64,000 nucleotides of DNA from Legionella bozemanae (GCF_001648595.1 NZ_LBAW01000014.1:1-64000), one strand, 5' to 3'. Counted from the first letter of the stretch, positions 1 through 10,144 are shown. Numbers and translations: made by a program. The notes: a model not told the origin generated them from the sequence alone.

Positions 1-16
1 GGTGCTTACACAAGCA

Positions 17-51
17 AAGGATTATTGCCCAGCTATGTAGCAATAATCCTT
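17..51. other. 12-bp stem-loop
   Basis: A perfect 12-bp inverted repeat (17-28 against 40-51) with an 11-nt loop. No T-run follows it on either strand, so it is not a classical intrinsic terminator. It may be the 3' end structure of a gene outside the window or a small dispersed repeat. A second, smaller near-palindrome containing GCGCATAAAGCG follows at about 70-90. The rest of bases 1-255 shows no gene. Confidence 0.5.
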
Positions 52-255
52 GACTTTAAAGACGGTAGGTACCGCGCATAAAGCGTGGTAGGTAGGAGGC
101 TATAAAAATGCAAATATAAAGTGCAGTACATAGGGGCCATAAAAATTCAATATTTAACAATAAAACCTTTTTAAATTTTATGACCTTCCCAAAGAATTTT
201 GTACGCGGGACTATTGCGTATTATTGAGTTTTTTGCAAAGGCTTATTTTTTTGAT

Positions 256-522
256 TTATTCAGGAGTGTAGCCTGATGGTTTTTCAGAGCCTTCACCAAA
301 AAAATATTTTTGCATTTCTTCTTTTAAAAACTCGCGAGCTTTAGCTTCCATTAAATTCAGGCGGTATTCATTGATGAGCATGGTTTGATGGCTTAGCCAC
401 ATATTCCAGGCTTGTTTCGAAACTTCATTATAAATCCGTTCTCCTAATGCTCCGGGGAAGGGTGGTTTTAATAAGCCTTCGGCATCTTGGTTTAATTTAC
501 AGCAATGTACTATTCTGGTCAT
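256..522 (-). CDS. yggX: YggX, probable Fe(2+)-trafficking protein
   Basis: An 88-residue protein of the YggX family, small cytosolic proteins linked to iron trafficking and protection of Fe-S clusters from oxidative damage. The sequence shows the family hallmarks: a Cys near the N-terminus (HCCKL), the block [17 protein letters not shown] at about 24-40, the [11 protein letters not shown] stretch and the C-terminal GYTPE. Length matches the family (about 90). A GAGG ribosome binding site lies 6 nt upstream of the ATG. In many gammaproteobacteria yggX follows mutY; the gene downstream here lies outside the window, so this cannot be checked. Confidence 0.95.
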   Translation of the reverse strand: MTRIVHCCKLNQDAEGLLKPPFPGALGERIYNEVSKQAWNMWLSHQTMLINEYRLNLMEAKAREFLKEEMQKYFFGEGSEKPSGYTPE

Positions 523-607
523 GTTTTGCCTCTTATTTCCAACATCATAAACAGAGTATAGTTTACGTGTTATTCGGCAATTTTGTACTTAAAATTACTT
601 AAATTTT

Positions 608-1165
608 TTAGTCTGAACGATGTTTTGCCTGAGCCAATAAAATATGTTGAGAAAGAATTTGCTCCTGTTCACTTGTTAATCCGTTAAACTGTACTGCCGT
701 GCGGTAATTATGCTCACTTTGATATTGGCTGTAGACTACAGTGCCTTCCACAATTATGGGAATCATTTTCGGTTTAGTATAGATTACTAGTTTTATCAGG
801 GTTTTTTCTTTAATAAGATCAGGTGTCTTAAATGCCATTCCACCCAGACTAATATTGACTTTACGCAGCTGAATGGTATTCGTCATCAGCATTTGTCGTG
901 ACAAATAATCTATTTTTGCATTTAAAAGGTTAAGATAATGGGCTATTGTTGGTTCTTTAAGGGCAATAACTTGGGTGAGTTCAGCCAGTTCATAATCAAT
1001 TTCTTGAAAATAATGTGCTGCCTCAAGATATCGTTGTCCATTTTTGCCTAAAAGTTGATCCACAACTGCGCGATCAGGGCACAGCTCTCCAGGTTCCATA
1101 ATTCGGTAGTTAAAATAGATATGATCTTCTACCCGAAAATGTTGACGTCTCTCATGTATAGGCAT
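608..1165 (-). CDS. PilZ domain protein
   Basis: A 185-residue cytosolic protein. An RxxxR motif (R7, R11) sits at the extreme N-terminus and an NxSxxG motif (NISLGG) near residue 105; together these form the c-di-GMP-binding signature of PilZ domains. A helical stretch of about 80 residues separates the two motifs, so it is not a minimal PilZ domain but a longer variant. The C-terminal part has the alternating beta pattern of the PilZ barrel. It is presumably a c-di-GMP effector controlling motility, surface or virulence traits; the partner is unknown. Its stop lies downstream of yggX's start, 85 nt apart, so the two could share a transcript. Confidence 0.85.
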   Translation of the reverse strand: MPIHERRQHFRVEDHIYFNYRIMEPGELCPDRAVVDQLLGKNGQRYLEAAHYFQEIDYELAELTQVIALKEPTIAHYLNLLNAKIDYLSRQMLMTNTIQLRKVNISLGGMAFKTPDLIKEKTLIKLVIYTKPKMIPIIVEGTVVYSQYQSEHNYRTAVQFNGLTSEQEQILSQHILLAQAKHRSD

Positions 1166-1201
1166 AGTAGCTCCATTAACTGCATTTAGTGAACAAGTCT
1201 C

Positions 1202-3835
1202 TTAGACTTGCATGATATTCCTATTTGTTCCTCTTGTATCATTGTCCAATATTGATGAATTAGGGGATGATTTTATTACCCATTCATCTTCTTCCTTCCC
1301 TTGTATTGTTTCAGTGATAACTATTGGCTCGGTTTGATTCAATCTTTTTGGGCGCATACTTGTTGCAAGAAATTGACTCCAAGACGTGGAAAGAGCTTCT
1401 AATTGATGTATTACCTTTTTTGCAATACCGGATAGCTCTTGGCTTTTTTCTTGTGCTTGCAGATAATTTGTTGCTGCGCTTGCTTTGAGTATGCACTCAT
1501 CAAGAAAGTTGGTGAATTGTTGATCGGTGATTTTATCGTGTTTTATTGCTTCCAGAACTACGGCATTAAATTCAGATACTCTATCAAGTTTTAAAGCAGC
1601 GGTAAAAGCATCATTTAACCTCACCGGGAATTTCAAAGGCGAAATCATTTTTTGTAATTGTTGTTGTGCATCAAAAAAGAATTTTTTAAAGACATGCATG
1701 CCAAAACCTCTATCATGGGCTGTAATAATAAGCTCTCTAAGTCGCTCTTCGGTTTCAATGATGCATTTCAATTTTTCATCAGTAGACGCTGTATCGCACT
1801 TCATCTTTTTAGAATAGCTTGCAATCGTACTCATAATATAGGTTCTATTTCCCATATTATAAGCATCCTTGATTACTCCCAAATCAGCGGGATCCAAATA
1901 GTTCATAGTGGGATTCAAAACTAATTGATGTTCAGGATGGAGTGTATCTTCTCGTAATGCAGCAAAGTGTATTTTACTTAGGGTTACACTTTTGGCTGAA
2001 GTGTTGGTGATTGAATCTGCTCCACTACGTCGTTTAATAAAATCAAGCATGGCTACAGAAACCTTCTCACTAAAAGTTAGTTGTATCAAGTCATTGCCGA
2101 GATCCTCTACTTTTTTAATTTTATTTTGCTGTCTGTGAGTCCAAGGATATTTAAAGGCGCGGCCGTCGTCGCTAAATAATATGGGATTATGCAGGAGTTT
2201 TTCAAAAATTAACGCTTGCCTTATTCCGAAAGAATCGATATCGCCTGCCGTTTGGGGAAGTATGTTATCAATTGCTTCAAGACGCTCTAATACTCTTGTT
2301 TGCAGTGCTTCTGCATCTTTTTCAAGAACCATCAGATCACTTAACTCAGAAGTTAATTGGCTTTGTTTTTCTGTACTTAGTGGTTTTTTAAATTGTCGTT
2401 TAATTCGGGATGCTTGTTGGTGATGTTGCCATGCAATGTGATTGATATATTGGATAATTTTATCGCCAATAGAGCGCAATTGCATGATACTTTCGAATTT
2501 AGAATACATAGATGAATCTTCAATAATTGTGCGATTGCGTCCCAAGCCATGGCGAGTATGCTTTCTAAGAAAGTCACCTGGTATAAGGCATATTCGTGAA
2601 TCAAGAATAAATTTATCAGTATCCATGAGTGATTGGTCAAAGATAAAAAGTGATTTTGCATTTCTTAAGGCCTTGTTTTGGCAATTGCCTCCAATTGCAT
2701 CGGTATCGCTACATAGATAAAGTAAACCGAGTGCTCTGCCAAAATCTTCGATAAAATAATCCGCTTGTATTCCTTCACCTAGAGGTTTAATCGTTGAATA
2801 ATGGGTATAGGTTTTTCCTGCAAGCCATGCATAAAATGTTTTCCCTAAAGAAAATTCACTCAGTAAGCGTATTTCTTCAAAAGGTATAAATAACCCTGGA
2901 TGTCCATTATGGGAAATTGTAGTGGCAGCAGCTGTATCTAATCCCAATAATCGGGAAATATTGAGTGCCATAGCTTCATGCTGGACTCCTTTAATATTGC
3001 CATGTTTGGGTAGTTTAATAATGGCTTGCGTACTGAGTTTATAATGTTCTCTTTCAGCATGGTAAGCCTCAACACTCAAGCCTTCTGCTCGCTTACATAA
3101 GCAATGCAATTGTTTTTTTACCTTCTCCAGACTGATTAATGAGATTTTTTCGGTCACCCCGCCTACGTTTTCTTGTAAGATGCAATAGGCGAGAGTTGAT
3201 CCATTGTCTTGTGGGATATTGATTCGTTTTAATTCATTGATTTTATTGAGATCCAATAAAATATTTAATCTTTTTTCTACGTTCTCCCTTTCCGAGTCAC
3301 TATTAGCTACTCGTGCCATCTCTTCTTGTAGACGTTGAATCTGCGTAGTAACCTGTAGTGAATTGGATGCATCAAAAACTATAGCTTCCGGAAAGGTTTG
3401 TGTCAGTGCATACAGTTTTGTTCTGCTGTTAATTATTAAATCATCTAACTGAGTATCAATATCTTGAGGAATATTGGTCGGGCGTTCATAGTAATCATCT
3501 TTGGGTAATCGAATAATTTCATGTGCATTTAAAGTATATCGTATGCCTTCTTCTGCTTTTTCAAGATCAATACTCTTAAGCAAAGGAGGAGAGCTTCCTT
3601 TTTCAAAAGTAGAAGCGTATTTAATAATGCCACATAATTCCCGCCACTGGTCTGGATCTGTTTCCAGAGTTCCCAGGTCAAATAAGCCATTTTTATGGAG
3701 ATCAATATGATCTAATAATTTATCAAGATCAGCATAGCTCGCCAGATCCTCATCCTTCAGCTCCACTGCAACAGAATTTCCACTTTTTTCTTTTAAAAAA
3801 CGTTTAATAATCCTGTTTTTTTGCTCCAGCTCCAT
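1202..3835 (-). CDS. Large effector-like protein with HipA/PI-kinase-like signature
   Basis: An 877-residue soluble protein with no signal peptide or membrane segment. I do not recognise a named family over its full length. The middle (about 265-440) looks like an atypical kinase core of the HipA/PI4-kinase type: a candidate beta-3 lysine K274 (AIIKLPK), a following helix containing QHEAMALNISRLLGL, a catalytic-loop-like D379-x4-N384 (TDAIGGNCQN) and a metal-site-like D400 (FIFDQS). Flanking regions are helical with glutamate/lysine-rich coiled-coil stretches. The C-terminal tail carries an acidic KEEDEW run followed by a polar Ser/Asn-rich end, similar to the E-block plus polar tail of Dot/Icm substrates. 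Start: ATG with AAGGA upstream. Kinase activity and secretion are inferences. Confidence 0.6.
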   Translation of the reverse strand: MELEQKNRIIKRFLKEKSGNSVAVELKDEDLASYADLDKLLDHIDLHKNGLFDLGTLETDPDQWRELCGIIKYASTFEKGSSPPLLKSIDLEKAEEGIRYTLNAHEIIRLPKDDYYERPTNIPQDIDTQLDDLIINSRTKLYALTQTFPEAIVFDASNSLQVTTQIQRLQEEMARVANSDSERENVEKRLNILLDLNKINELKRINIPQDNGSTLAYCILQENVGGVTEKISLISLEKVKKQLHCLCKRAEGLSVEAYHAEREHYKLSTQAIIKLPKHGNIKGVQHEAMALNISRLLGLDTAAATTISHNGHPGLFIPFEEIRLLSEFSLGKTFYAWLAGKTYTHYSTIKPLGEGIQADYFIEDFGRALGLLYLCSDTDAIGGNCQNKALRNAKSLFIFDQSLMDTDKFILDSRICLIPGDFLRKHTRHGLGRNRTIIEDSSMYSKFESIMQLRSIGDKIIQYINHIAWQHHQQASRIKRQFKKPLSTEKQSQLTSELSDLMVLEKDAEALQTRVLERLEAIDNILPQTAGDIDSFGIRQALIFEKLLHNPILFSDDGRAFKYPWTHRQQNKIKKVEDLGNDLIQLTFSEKVSVAMLDFIKRRSGADSITNTSAKSVTLSKIHFAALREDTLHPEHQLVLNPTMNYLDPADLGVIKDAYNMGNRTYIMSTIASYSKKMKCDTASTDEKLKCIIETEERLRELIITAHDRGFGMHVFKKFFFDAQQQLQKMISPLKFPVRLNDAFTAALKLDRVSEFNAVVLEAIKHDKITDQQFTNFLDECILKASAATNYLQAQEKSQELSGIAKKVIHQLEALSTSWSQFLATSMRPKRLNQTEPIVITETIQGKEEDEWVIKSSPNSSILDNDTRGTNRNIMQV

Positions 3836-3873
3836 TGGTTATGTCCTTATAAAACCAATTTGACCTGTTTATA

Positions 3874-3903
3874 AATATAGACAATTTTTATGCTTTTGGT
3901 CAA
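3874..3903 (-). promoter_or_regulatory. Putative sigma-70 promoter of the kinase-like gene
   Basis: Reading the reverse strand, TTGACC (3903-3898) and TATATT (3879-3874) are separated by 18 nt, about 40 nt upstream of the ATG at 3835. It is a reasonable housekeeping promoter; no experimental support. Confidence 0.4.
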
Positions 3904-4000
3904 AAAGTACATTAGGGATTTCCGTATAATAATCAATGCGAGTACAGATGAAAACTATATAAAATTACAATCTTTTCATTTTAATAATGGTTTGTGCAGC

Positions 4001-4117
4001 TTATAAAACAACAGTTTCTGAGATGATGTAATTTGGCAGGGATGCTTCTTTTTCGCTTCTTGACAATTTTTTATATATTCGATTGGCAAAATTAGCGAAA
4101 TCTTTCAATCGGCTCAT
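4001..4117 (-). CDS. Possible 38-residue small protein
   Basis: A short ATG-initiated reading frame encoding a basic, amphipathic peptide that begins MSRLKDFANFANRIYKKLSR and ends in a hydrophobic ETVVL. A purine-rich AAGAG lies about 7 nt upstream. Composition is protein-like rather than random (balanced charged and aromatic residues, few rare codons). It sits alone between two effector-like genes on the same strand. I recognise no family; it may be a genuine small protein or chance. Confidence 0.35.
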   Translation of the reverse strand: MSRLKDFANFANRIYKKLSRSEKEASLPNYIISETVVL

Positions 4118-4390
4118 TTTAAACTCTTTTTTAGTCACTACTAATATATTTAGCCTATGAGAGATATTTGAGTATTAATTAATTGATCATGTTGATTTTT
4201 TTTACAAAAAAATTACAAATTTTTTCATTGATATAAATAAGTAATCTTCCGTAGTGCATAATTATATCAGTTTTAAGAAAAAATTTAGTAAATCCAGAGA
4301 AGAAACAACAACTACTTAAAGTCCTTGATTATTTTTAATTGAAGATAAAAATAATTTTGAGTTGTTGGTGCTCTTCCCTAAGCCAATTAT

Positions 4391-6823
4391 TTATTGTATT
4401 AACCCAGTAGTTAAATGTTGCTGGTTACTGACTTTTTCTTGGACTACTGAAGGTTGTCTAAAAATATCCTGAGCTCTAGGGTAATGCGAGCTTTTCTCGC
4501 CTCTAAAGAGTGTACTGCCGACTCGACGTATTGATCTTTTCTTAATCTGTGGATCATCATCTTTGGCGCCCTTGGCAAGTTCTGCGAAAAACCTGTAGTT
4601 TTCTTTAAGATCAACGGACGTTCTTTTCTTATGTTTTGGTTTTTTATCAGTTTGAGAAGCGGTTTTTTGTTGCTTAGTAGATGATTCCTCATCAGCGTGT
4701 GGCTCTACATCAGCAGATGTTTTAGTAGGAAATGTTGCTTCATCTGATTTTTCAATACTGTTATTTTTAACCACTATCGTTTCTGTTGATAGGAGTTCTT
4801 CATCCTTTTTTTCTGCACTTTTTTTGGGAGTAGGGATGTTGGCTTCCTCTTCTGTGGGGTCTTTCTGTTTTTCTAATACACCAACTTCTTCTTCGCCATT
4901 TGAGTTCGTATCGTTTAGAGCTCTTATCTCTTCCAAATGCGCTTGAAAATAATCTTTAAAATTATTTGCTTCACTGGCGCCCAGATTATCCAGAATTGTT
5001 GCAGGTAAAAACTCCAGTTGAATAAAATGAGTTCGGAATTCTGGATCATTAAAGTTTAATGAAATGTCTATATTATCCGCAGTAGTTACTCTTTTTACTC
5101 TGAAAAAACCAAAAGATAGGGTATGGATTATTTGTCTCCACCAACTTGCAGAATCCCAGTCTTTTGTTAAAAGTGCGTCTTCAATATCCTGGGAAATTTG
5201 GGAAAAATAACTTTTTGAACATTCTTGATAACACTTTATCGCCAACTTTTCAGTTACTCGATTGAAGCGAGGTTCTTTCGGGTTTTGTTCTGAAATGGTA
5301 GCAAAAACTATGTTTGCTTGCTCCAGAAAGTTTATACTTTTGAGCTTATTGTTATGTAAGAGTTGATCAATTTCATTTAATTCGTGTTCAATCCCTAAAT
5401 TTTTTGCAGGTAATTCCTTTTCAAGCTGTTTATAGAAATCATCGATATTATGATTGAAAAAGGGAAGTAATCTCTTGAACTGTTCTATTGTAAGCCTTTT
5501 CCCTTCCTCATACCGTGTGAGCTCTTCAACAAGTATGGACAAGTTAATAATAGCACGATTTGGCTTTTCAAAATGGGCGAGTACGCTTCTGTTTTTCTCA
5601 TCAGATTTTTCGGGTATATCACCCAGTTGAGTTACGATGAGGAATTCCTTGAGCGCTTTGCCCATTTGGTAAGACATCAGTTGCTCGATGTCAATTTGAG
5701 TAGTATACGCTTTAGGTATGTAATCCTCACATGCTTCATCAAGACAGGCAAGATATTGAGGTGGAGCATAGCGGGGACTACTTCGTAGTGTACTGGCAAG
5801 TGGTTTTGGGGAACGTACGAACGTTTTTCGGTCACTTATCAGTAATTTATGGTTATGCATCAAAAAATTACTTAATTTAATATCAGGATGATAGGCATTT
5901 GCTTCTTTGAGTTTGAGGCAAAAATCATTAATCTGATTGAAGTAATATTTTGTTATAGCCGCGATTTTTTGTTGTGGTTGCCCTTTCAGTTTTTTTGCAA
6001 TATCTAATAGACTTCCTTGATTGGCAAATTGACTTAAAACTACAGGTTTAAATTCAATTTCCTTGTGGTCTTCACTTTTGAATTGCATCATAAATAAAGC
6101 AACATCGTTAGCGAAATATTTGGATACTGGGTAAGAGTGAAGATCTTGTTCAAAGCTCAAATCATTTCGGTCTTCTACTCGAAAAACAAGCGCTTCCTTC
6201 CACCCTTTCATTCTGAATTTAAAATTAAAATTATTGACCTGTTTTTCTCCTAGAACTTCGGTTTTATAGTCAGAACTACTTAAATCACTTTCACCTTTAA
6301 TTGCCCTGATTTTTTCTTTGGCCAAACTTAGAATTTGAGCATGATCATCCAGATTCTTTTTTAGAATACTCTCCTTTTCAGCCAACACACTAAGACGTTC
6401 GCTTATAGCCAAAAATTGTTCTTTTATTTCACTAAAAGGTCTTGCGCTTTTTAATAATGCATCTCGGTCTTGCATTAGTTCATAGATATTTTTTCCTTCT
6501 ACTTCCTCTTTCAATCCGGGGGATATGAGGGATGCTGGTATTTGGGCGGCAACAGCTTTTGCAAACTGAATCCCTTTAAAAAGGAATGAACCATCAGGAT
6601 TTATTCCATGCATCTCCAGGTGAGCTCGCCAACTTTCAGGACCTCTAGCTGCAAGCCATTTAAATTCTCCCTCAAATATAGGTATTGAATTAATATGATA
6701 ATTGATTTTCTGTAAGTAGAATAAACGCTGGACTGTATCTTCTTCAGGTATTTTATTAAATTCATGTATTTGGCGTATGAGCCTCCGGTGCTTTGCGTTA
6801 ATAGGTTTTACTGTTAATCCCAT
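4391..6823 (-). CDS. Protein-kinase-like effector candidate with long charged tail
   Basis: An 810-residue cytosolic-type protein. Residues about 200-400 carry eukaryotic-type protein kinase landmarks: a hinge-like segment (PVVLSQFANQGSLLD), a catalytic loop HPDIKLSN with D314, K316 and N319, and ISDRK at 328-333 where DFG would be, followed by an activation-segment end resembling APPQYL. The N-lobe lysine position appears to read FRVED, so the usual VAIK lysine may be replaced by Arg, and the DFG glycine is absent; activity is therefore uncertain. An N-terminal coiled coil precedes the domain, and the last 170 residues are rich in Lys, Glu, Ser and Thr (low complexity), ending in a polar tail. 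Legionella encodes several secreted LegK kinases; orthology to any of them is not established here. Confidence 0.65.
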   Translation of the reverse strand: MGLTVKPINAKHRRLIRQIHEFNKIPEEDTVQRLFYLQKINYHINSIPIFEGEFKWLAARGPESWRAHLEMHGINPDGSFLFKGIQFAKAVAAQIPASLISPGLKEEVEGKNIYELMQDRDALLKSARPFSEIKEQFLAISERLSVLAEKESILKKNLDDHAQILSLAKEKIRAIKGESDLSSSDYKTEVLGEKQVNNFNFKFRMKGWKEALVFRVEDRNDLSFEQDLHSYPVSKYFANDVALFMMQFKSEDHKEIEFKPVVLSQFANQGSLLDIAKKLKGQPQQKIAAITKYYFNQINDFCLKLKEANAYHPDIKLSNFLMHNHKLLISDRKTFVRSPKPLASTLRSSPRYAPPQYLACLDEACEDYIPKAYTTQIDIEQLMSYQMGKALKEFLIVTQLGDIPEKSDEKNRSVLAHFEKPNRAIINLSILVEELTRYEEGKRLTIEQFKRLLPFFNHNIDDFYKQLEKELPAKNLGIEHELNEIDQLLHNNKLKSINFLEQANIVFATISEQNPKEPRFNRVTEKLAIKCYQECSKSYFSQISQDIEDALLTKDWDSASWWRQIIHTLSFGFFRVKRVTTADNIDISLNFNDPEFRTHFIQLEFLPATILDNLGASEANNFKDYFQAHLEEIRALNDTNSNGEEEVGVLEKQKDPTEEEANIPTPKKSAEKKDEELLSTETIVVKNNSIEKSDEATFPTKTSADVEPHADEESSTKQQKTASQTDKKPKHKKRTSVDLKENYRFFAELAKGAKDDDPQIKKRSIRRVGSTLFRGEKSSHYPRAQDIFRQPSVVQEKVSNQQHLTTGLIQ

Positions 6824-7214
6824 AGTACTTTACTACTCCAACGTCAAAAATCAGAAAATAGGCATCGATGTCATGTTAAAAGTGGACGATTATTTTCACT
6901 GCTGAGATTTCATTTCCTTTGATAAGCTGGGGAAGCAAAAGCATTAGTGAGATTTCAAACACCACTCGCATCAGTAATTTTAAAAATTGCGTAAAATTAA
7001 AGCATAGACCTACTTATCTTTCAAGAAGTGTATTTGAATAAAAAGTGAATAATTGTAGCGTTCGAATCATTTTATTTTTTTTAGCAAAGATCACGAAGTT
7101 GTTTTAATATGAGAAGACAGTTTTAGATGATGTAATTACTAAGAAAATTACTATCTTAAGTGGTCTGTTTTATGATTTAATATTTACTATTTCCCAGCGT
7201 AAGAAAGGTTTATC
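6824..7214. other. 391-nt divergent intergenic region
   Basis: It separates the reverse-strand kinase-like gene from the forward fdxA operon, so it should hold promoters for both. It is AT-rich, with no ORF or hairpin that I can defend. An AAAGG ribosome binding site for fdxA lies near 7205-7209. Confidence 0.5.
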
Positions 7215-7544
7215 ATGACTTTTGTAGTAACAGAAAGTTGTATTAAGTGTAAGTACACTGATTGTGTTGAAGTATGTCCTGTTGATTGTTTTTATGAAGG
7301 GCCGAATTTTCTGGTGATTCACCCTGAAGAATGTATCGATTGTGCATTGTGTGAGCCGGAATGTCCTGTTAATGCGATTGTTTCTGAGGATGATTTAACT
7401 TCTGAGCAGCAGCAATTTAAAGAATTAAATGCCGAGCTTGCTAAAACATGGCCTAATATTACCGCAAAAAAAGATGCTCCCCCTGATGCCAAAGATTGGG
7501 AAGAGGTTAAGGATAAACTTCAATATTTACAAAAAGAGTGGTAG
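7215..7544 (+). CDS. fdxA: 7Fe ferredoxin FdxA
   Basis: A 109-residue electron-transfer protein of the seven-iron type ([3Fe-4S] plus [4Fe-4S]). Two cysteine blocks are clear: [14 protein letters not shown] at about residues 9-22 and [12 protein letters not shown] at about 40-51. The C-terminal half is the family's acidic/aromatic extension. The stop codon overlaps the GTG start of yoaA, which suggests translational coupling and a common transcript with yoaA-tsaB-ycaR. Confidence 0.95.
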   Translation: MTFVVTESCIKCKYTDCVEVCPVDCFYEGPNFLVIHPEECIDCALCEPECPVNAIVSEDDLTSEQQQFKELNAELAKTWPNITAKKDAPPDAKDWEEVKDKLQYLQKEW

Positions 7545-9496
7545 AAATCACTTCACTAGCTGAATCATGTCAGCGAATTCTTGGTGAGAAAGGGCGGCTT
7601 TCCACTGCTATTCCGGGGTTTGTGGCACGTAAGCCACAGTCCGATTTAGCCGTGGCTATTGCTGAAGCAATTGAAGAAAAATCAATTTTAATTGCAGAAG
7701 CAGGTACAGGAACTGGCAAGACTTTTGCTTATTTACTTCCTTGTTTATTAAGTGGAAAAAAAGCCTTAATTTCTACAGCAACCAAAACGTTACAAGATCA
7801 ACTTTATCAAAAAGACTTACCTGCTTTAGTCAGGGCTTTGGGATTATCTGCTCGTATACAAAATCTAAAAGGAAGATCCAACTATATTTGCCAATATCGT
7901 GTTGTATTACATTCCGAAGAAGGGCAATTTCAAAGTCCGCAATGCGCCCATGAAGTAGCTCACGTACGCAGTAAATTGTCGCAAATGAAAAATGGTGATC
8001 GTTCGGAGTTGCCTGAACTTAATGAAGATTCTCCAGTTTGGCATTATGTAACCTCAACAGTAGATAATTGCCTGGGTACTGAATGTCCTGCTCATGAAAC
8101 ATGCTTTCTACTCAAGGCTCGCAAACGTGCATTAGATGCTGATATAGTCGTCATTAATCATCATCTATTTTTTGCTGACTCACGGTTGAAAGAAGAGGGA
8201 TTTGGAGAATTATTACCTGGCGTTGATGTAGTTATTTTTGATGAGGCTCATCAACTTGCTGAAATAGCAACTCATTTTAATGGTGAACGAATCGGAACGC
8301 GTCAGTTTCGTGATTTATTGGATGATCTTATTAAAGAATGGCCTGCTGTAGACCTTGCAAATCAACCTTTAAAAGCTTTAAGCCATAAAGCAGATAAATT
8401 GATGGATGAGCTATTAAGTAGTTTACCTGAAGTTGATGATCGATTTAGTTGGGAAGAAATAAAGCATAAGAAATCCTTTATGCGTGTTTGGGGTGATTGG
8501 TTGACATTAAAAGATGAAGTCATGGCATGTTTCCATGAATTAGCGCTTGCTGAATTTCCTGGACTTGTGCGCTGCAAAGAACGATTGATGGAATTTGCCA
8601 GAGTTTTATTATTCTTTACTCAAGAAAACAATCATAAAATACGTTGGTTAGAGCGCTTTAAACATACTTTAGTTTTTCATGTTACGCCGTATGATGTTGC
8701 TGAAACATTCGGTGATTTACTCAAACGTCAAGAGTGTACTTATGTTTTTACTTCTGCAACCTTAACTATAGCAGACTCTTTTGATTGTTTTTGTAAGCCA
8801 TTAGGATTGTATGAGGCAAAAACTTTATTATTGCCTAGTCCTTTTGATTATCGGCAACAAGCATTGCTGTATTTACCAAGAGGTTTACCTGATCCCAAAG
8901 ATTCAACTTATTATGAATCATTAGTATCTCGAGCCATTCCTTTAATTGAAACATTAGGAGGGCGCTGCTTTTTTCTATTTACTAGTCATAAAGCGTTAAA
9001 ACAAGTTGCTCAAATGATGGGCAGTATTTTAAACTATCCTTTGTTGATTCAGGGAACTGAGGCAAAACCCATTTTACTTGAGCGTTTTAGGCAATTAGGC
9101 AATGCTGTTTTATTGGGAACTGCAACTTTCTGGGAAGGGGTGGATGTTAAAGGGGAAGCTCTTTCTTGTGTTATTATTGATAAATTGCCTTTTTCCAGTC
9201 CAGTTGACCCAGTAATTCGCGGTAGAATGGCTTATTTGAAAGAAAAAGGTTTATCGGGTTTTGATGAATTGTCTTTACCCGGGGCAGTGATTGCTTTAAA
9301 GCAAGGAGTAGGGCGTTTAATTCGGGATAATACGGATAAAGGTGTTTTAATGATCGCCGATCCCCGTCTAACCAGTAGAGATTATGGTGGACGTATCTTA
9401 GCCAGCTTGCCTCAGTTACCGAAAACTCGTGATGAGCATAAGGTGCTTCAATTTATTAGAGAATTAGAGCTGGATTATGAAACTGTTAGCGATTGA
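7538..9496 (+). CDS. yoaA: YoaA, DinG/XPD-family Fe-S DNA helicase
   Basis: A 652-residue superfamily 2 ATP-dependent 5'-3' DNA helicase linked to damage tolerance. Visible motifs: Walker A AGTGTGKT (about residues 55-62), four cysteines of the Fe-S domain (a Cys in NYICQYR, a second near QSPQC, then the [12 protein letters not shown] block), the Walker B/DEAH box VIFDEAHQ, and motif [10 protein letters not shown] near the C-terminus. Length fits the family (636 in E. coli). The GTG start overlaps the fdxA stop by 7 nt, and the gene's 3' end overlaps tsaB by 20 nt, so the three are tightly coupled. Confidence 0.93.
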   Translation: MVEITSLAESCQRILGEKGRLSTAIPGFVARKPQSDLAVAIAEAIEEKSILIAEAGTGTGKTFAYLLPCLLSGKKALISTATKTLQDQLYQKDLPALVRALGLSARIQNLKGRSNYICQYRVVLHSEEGQFQSPQCAHEVAHVRSKLSQMKNGDRSELPELNEDSPVWHYVTSTVDNCLGTECPAHETCFLLKARKRALDADIVVINHHLFFADSRLKEEGFGELLPGVDVVIFDEAHQLAEIATHFNGERIGTRQFRDLLDDLIKEWPAVDLANQPLKALSHKADKLMDELLSSLPEVDDRFSWEEIKHKKSFMRVWGDWLTLKDEVMACFHELALAEFPGLVRCKERLMEFARVLLFFTQENNHKIRWLERFKHTLVFHVTPYDVAETFGDLLKRQECTYVFTSATLTIADSFDCFCKPLGLYEAKTLLLPSPFDYRQQALLYLPRGLPDPKDSTYYESLVSRAIPLIETLGGRCFFLFTSHKALKQVAQMMGSILNYPLLIQGTEAKPILLERFRQLGNAVLLGTATFWEGVDVKGEALSCVIIDKLPFSSPVDPVIRGRMAYLKEKGLSGFDELSLPGAVIALKQGVGRLIRDNTDKGVLMIADPRLTSRDYGGRILASLPQLPKTRDEHKVLQFIRELELDYETVSD

Positions 9497-10127
9497 TACA
9501 TCTACAGAAAGAGCCAGTTTGGCTTTGCTTACTGGAGAAGAGTTACTTTGTGAAGAACAAAGTAACCAAAAAACGCACGCCCAATTTATTTTACCTATGG
9601 TTGATAGGCTGATGGTAAATGCTGATTTACAAATGAGTCAACTGGATGCCATAGTATTTGGTCGTGGACCAGGAAGTTTTACCGGTTTGCGAATTGCATG
9701 CAGTATTGCAAAAGGCCTCGCCTTTGCCAATGATTTGCCTTTAATTCCAGTGAGTAGTCTTGTTGCTATTGCTTGGTCAGTTCGCCAGAAGAAGCAGATG
9801 CACAACTCACCTGTATTGGCCGTATTGGATGCGCGGATGCATGAGATGTATTGGGCTTATTTTGCTGAGAATCAATGGACAGCAGAGGAACACGTTACAC
9901 CAGTGCATGAACTCAACCTCCCTGAAAAACAATCAGTAATTCTTGCAGGAGTAGGGACAGACTCATATTGGGATGATTTTACTCCAGAAGTTAAATCACA
10001 AATACATGATAAATTAACCGTATATCCTTCTGCAGCAGCTATGATTCAGTTTGTTCAGTTTTCTGCGCAAAAGCCTGTTACAGCTGATGAAGCACAACCT
10101 GTATATGTACGAAATAAAGTGACTTAG
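9477..10127 (+). CDS. tsaB: TsaB, tRNA t6A biosynthesis protein
   Basis: A 216-residue protein of the ASKHA fold that partners TsaD and TsaE to transfer threonylcarbamoyl to A37 of ANN-decoding tRNAs. The N-terminus [15 protein letters not shown] and the GRGPGSFTGLRIACSIAKGLA block (about 60-82) are diagnostic. The ATG is inside the 3' end of yoaA, a 20-nt overlap; the yoaA-tsaB arrangement is common in gammaproteobacteria. Confidence 0.95.
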   Translation: MKLLAIDTSTERASLALLTGEELLCEEQSNQKTHAQFILPMVDRLMVNADLQMSQLDAIVFGRGPGSFTGLRIACSIAKGLAFANDLPLIPVSSLVAIAWSVRQKKQMHNSPVLAVLDARMHEMYWAYFAENQWTAEEHVTPVHELNLPEKQSVILAGVGTDSYWDDFTPEVKSQIHDKLTVYPSAAAMIQFVQFSAQKPVTADEAQPVYVRNKVT

Positions 10128-10144
10128 GATTATAGGAGAATTTT

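Larger units (their letters stand above)
3836..4390. other. 555-nt AT-rich intergenic region between two effector-like genes
   Basis: It contains a putative promoter near 3874-3903 and one possible 38-codon reverse-strand ORF (4001-4117). The remainder (4118-4390) is very AT-rich; I see no RNA gene, repeat or convincing ORF in it. Confidence 0.5.

Noticed and set aside
70-90. GCGCATAAAGCG hairpin, similar to one at 32590-32612
   Set aside because: Only 12 bp are shared; two small palindromes do not establish a repeat family.
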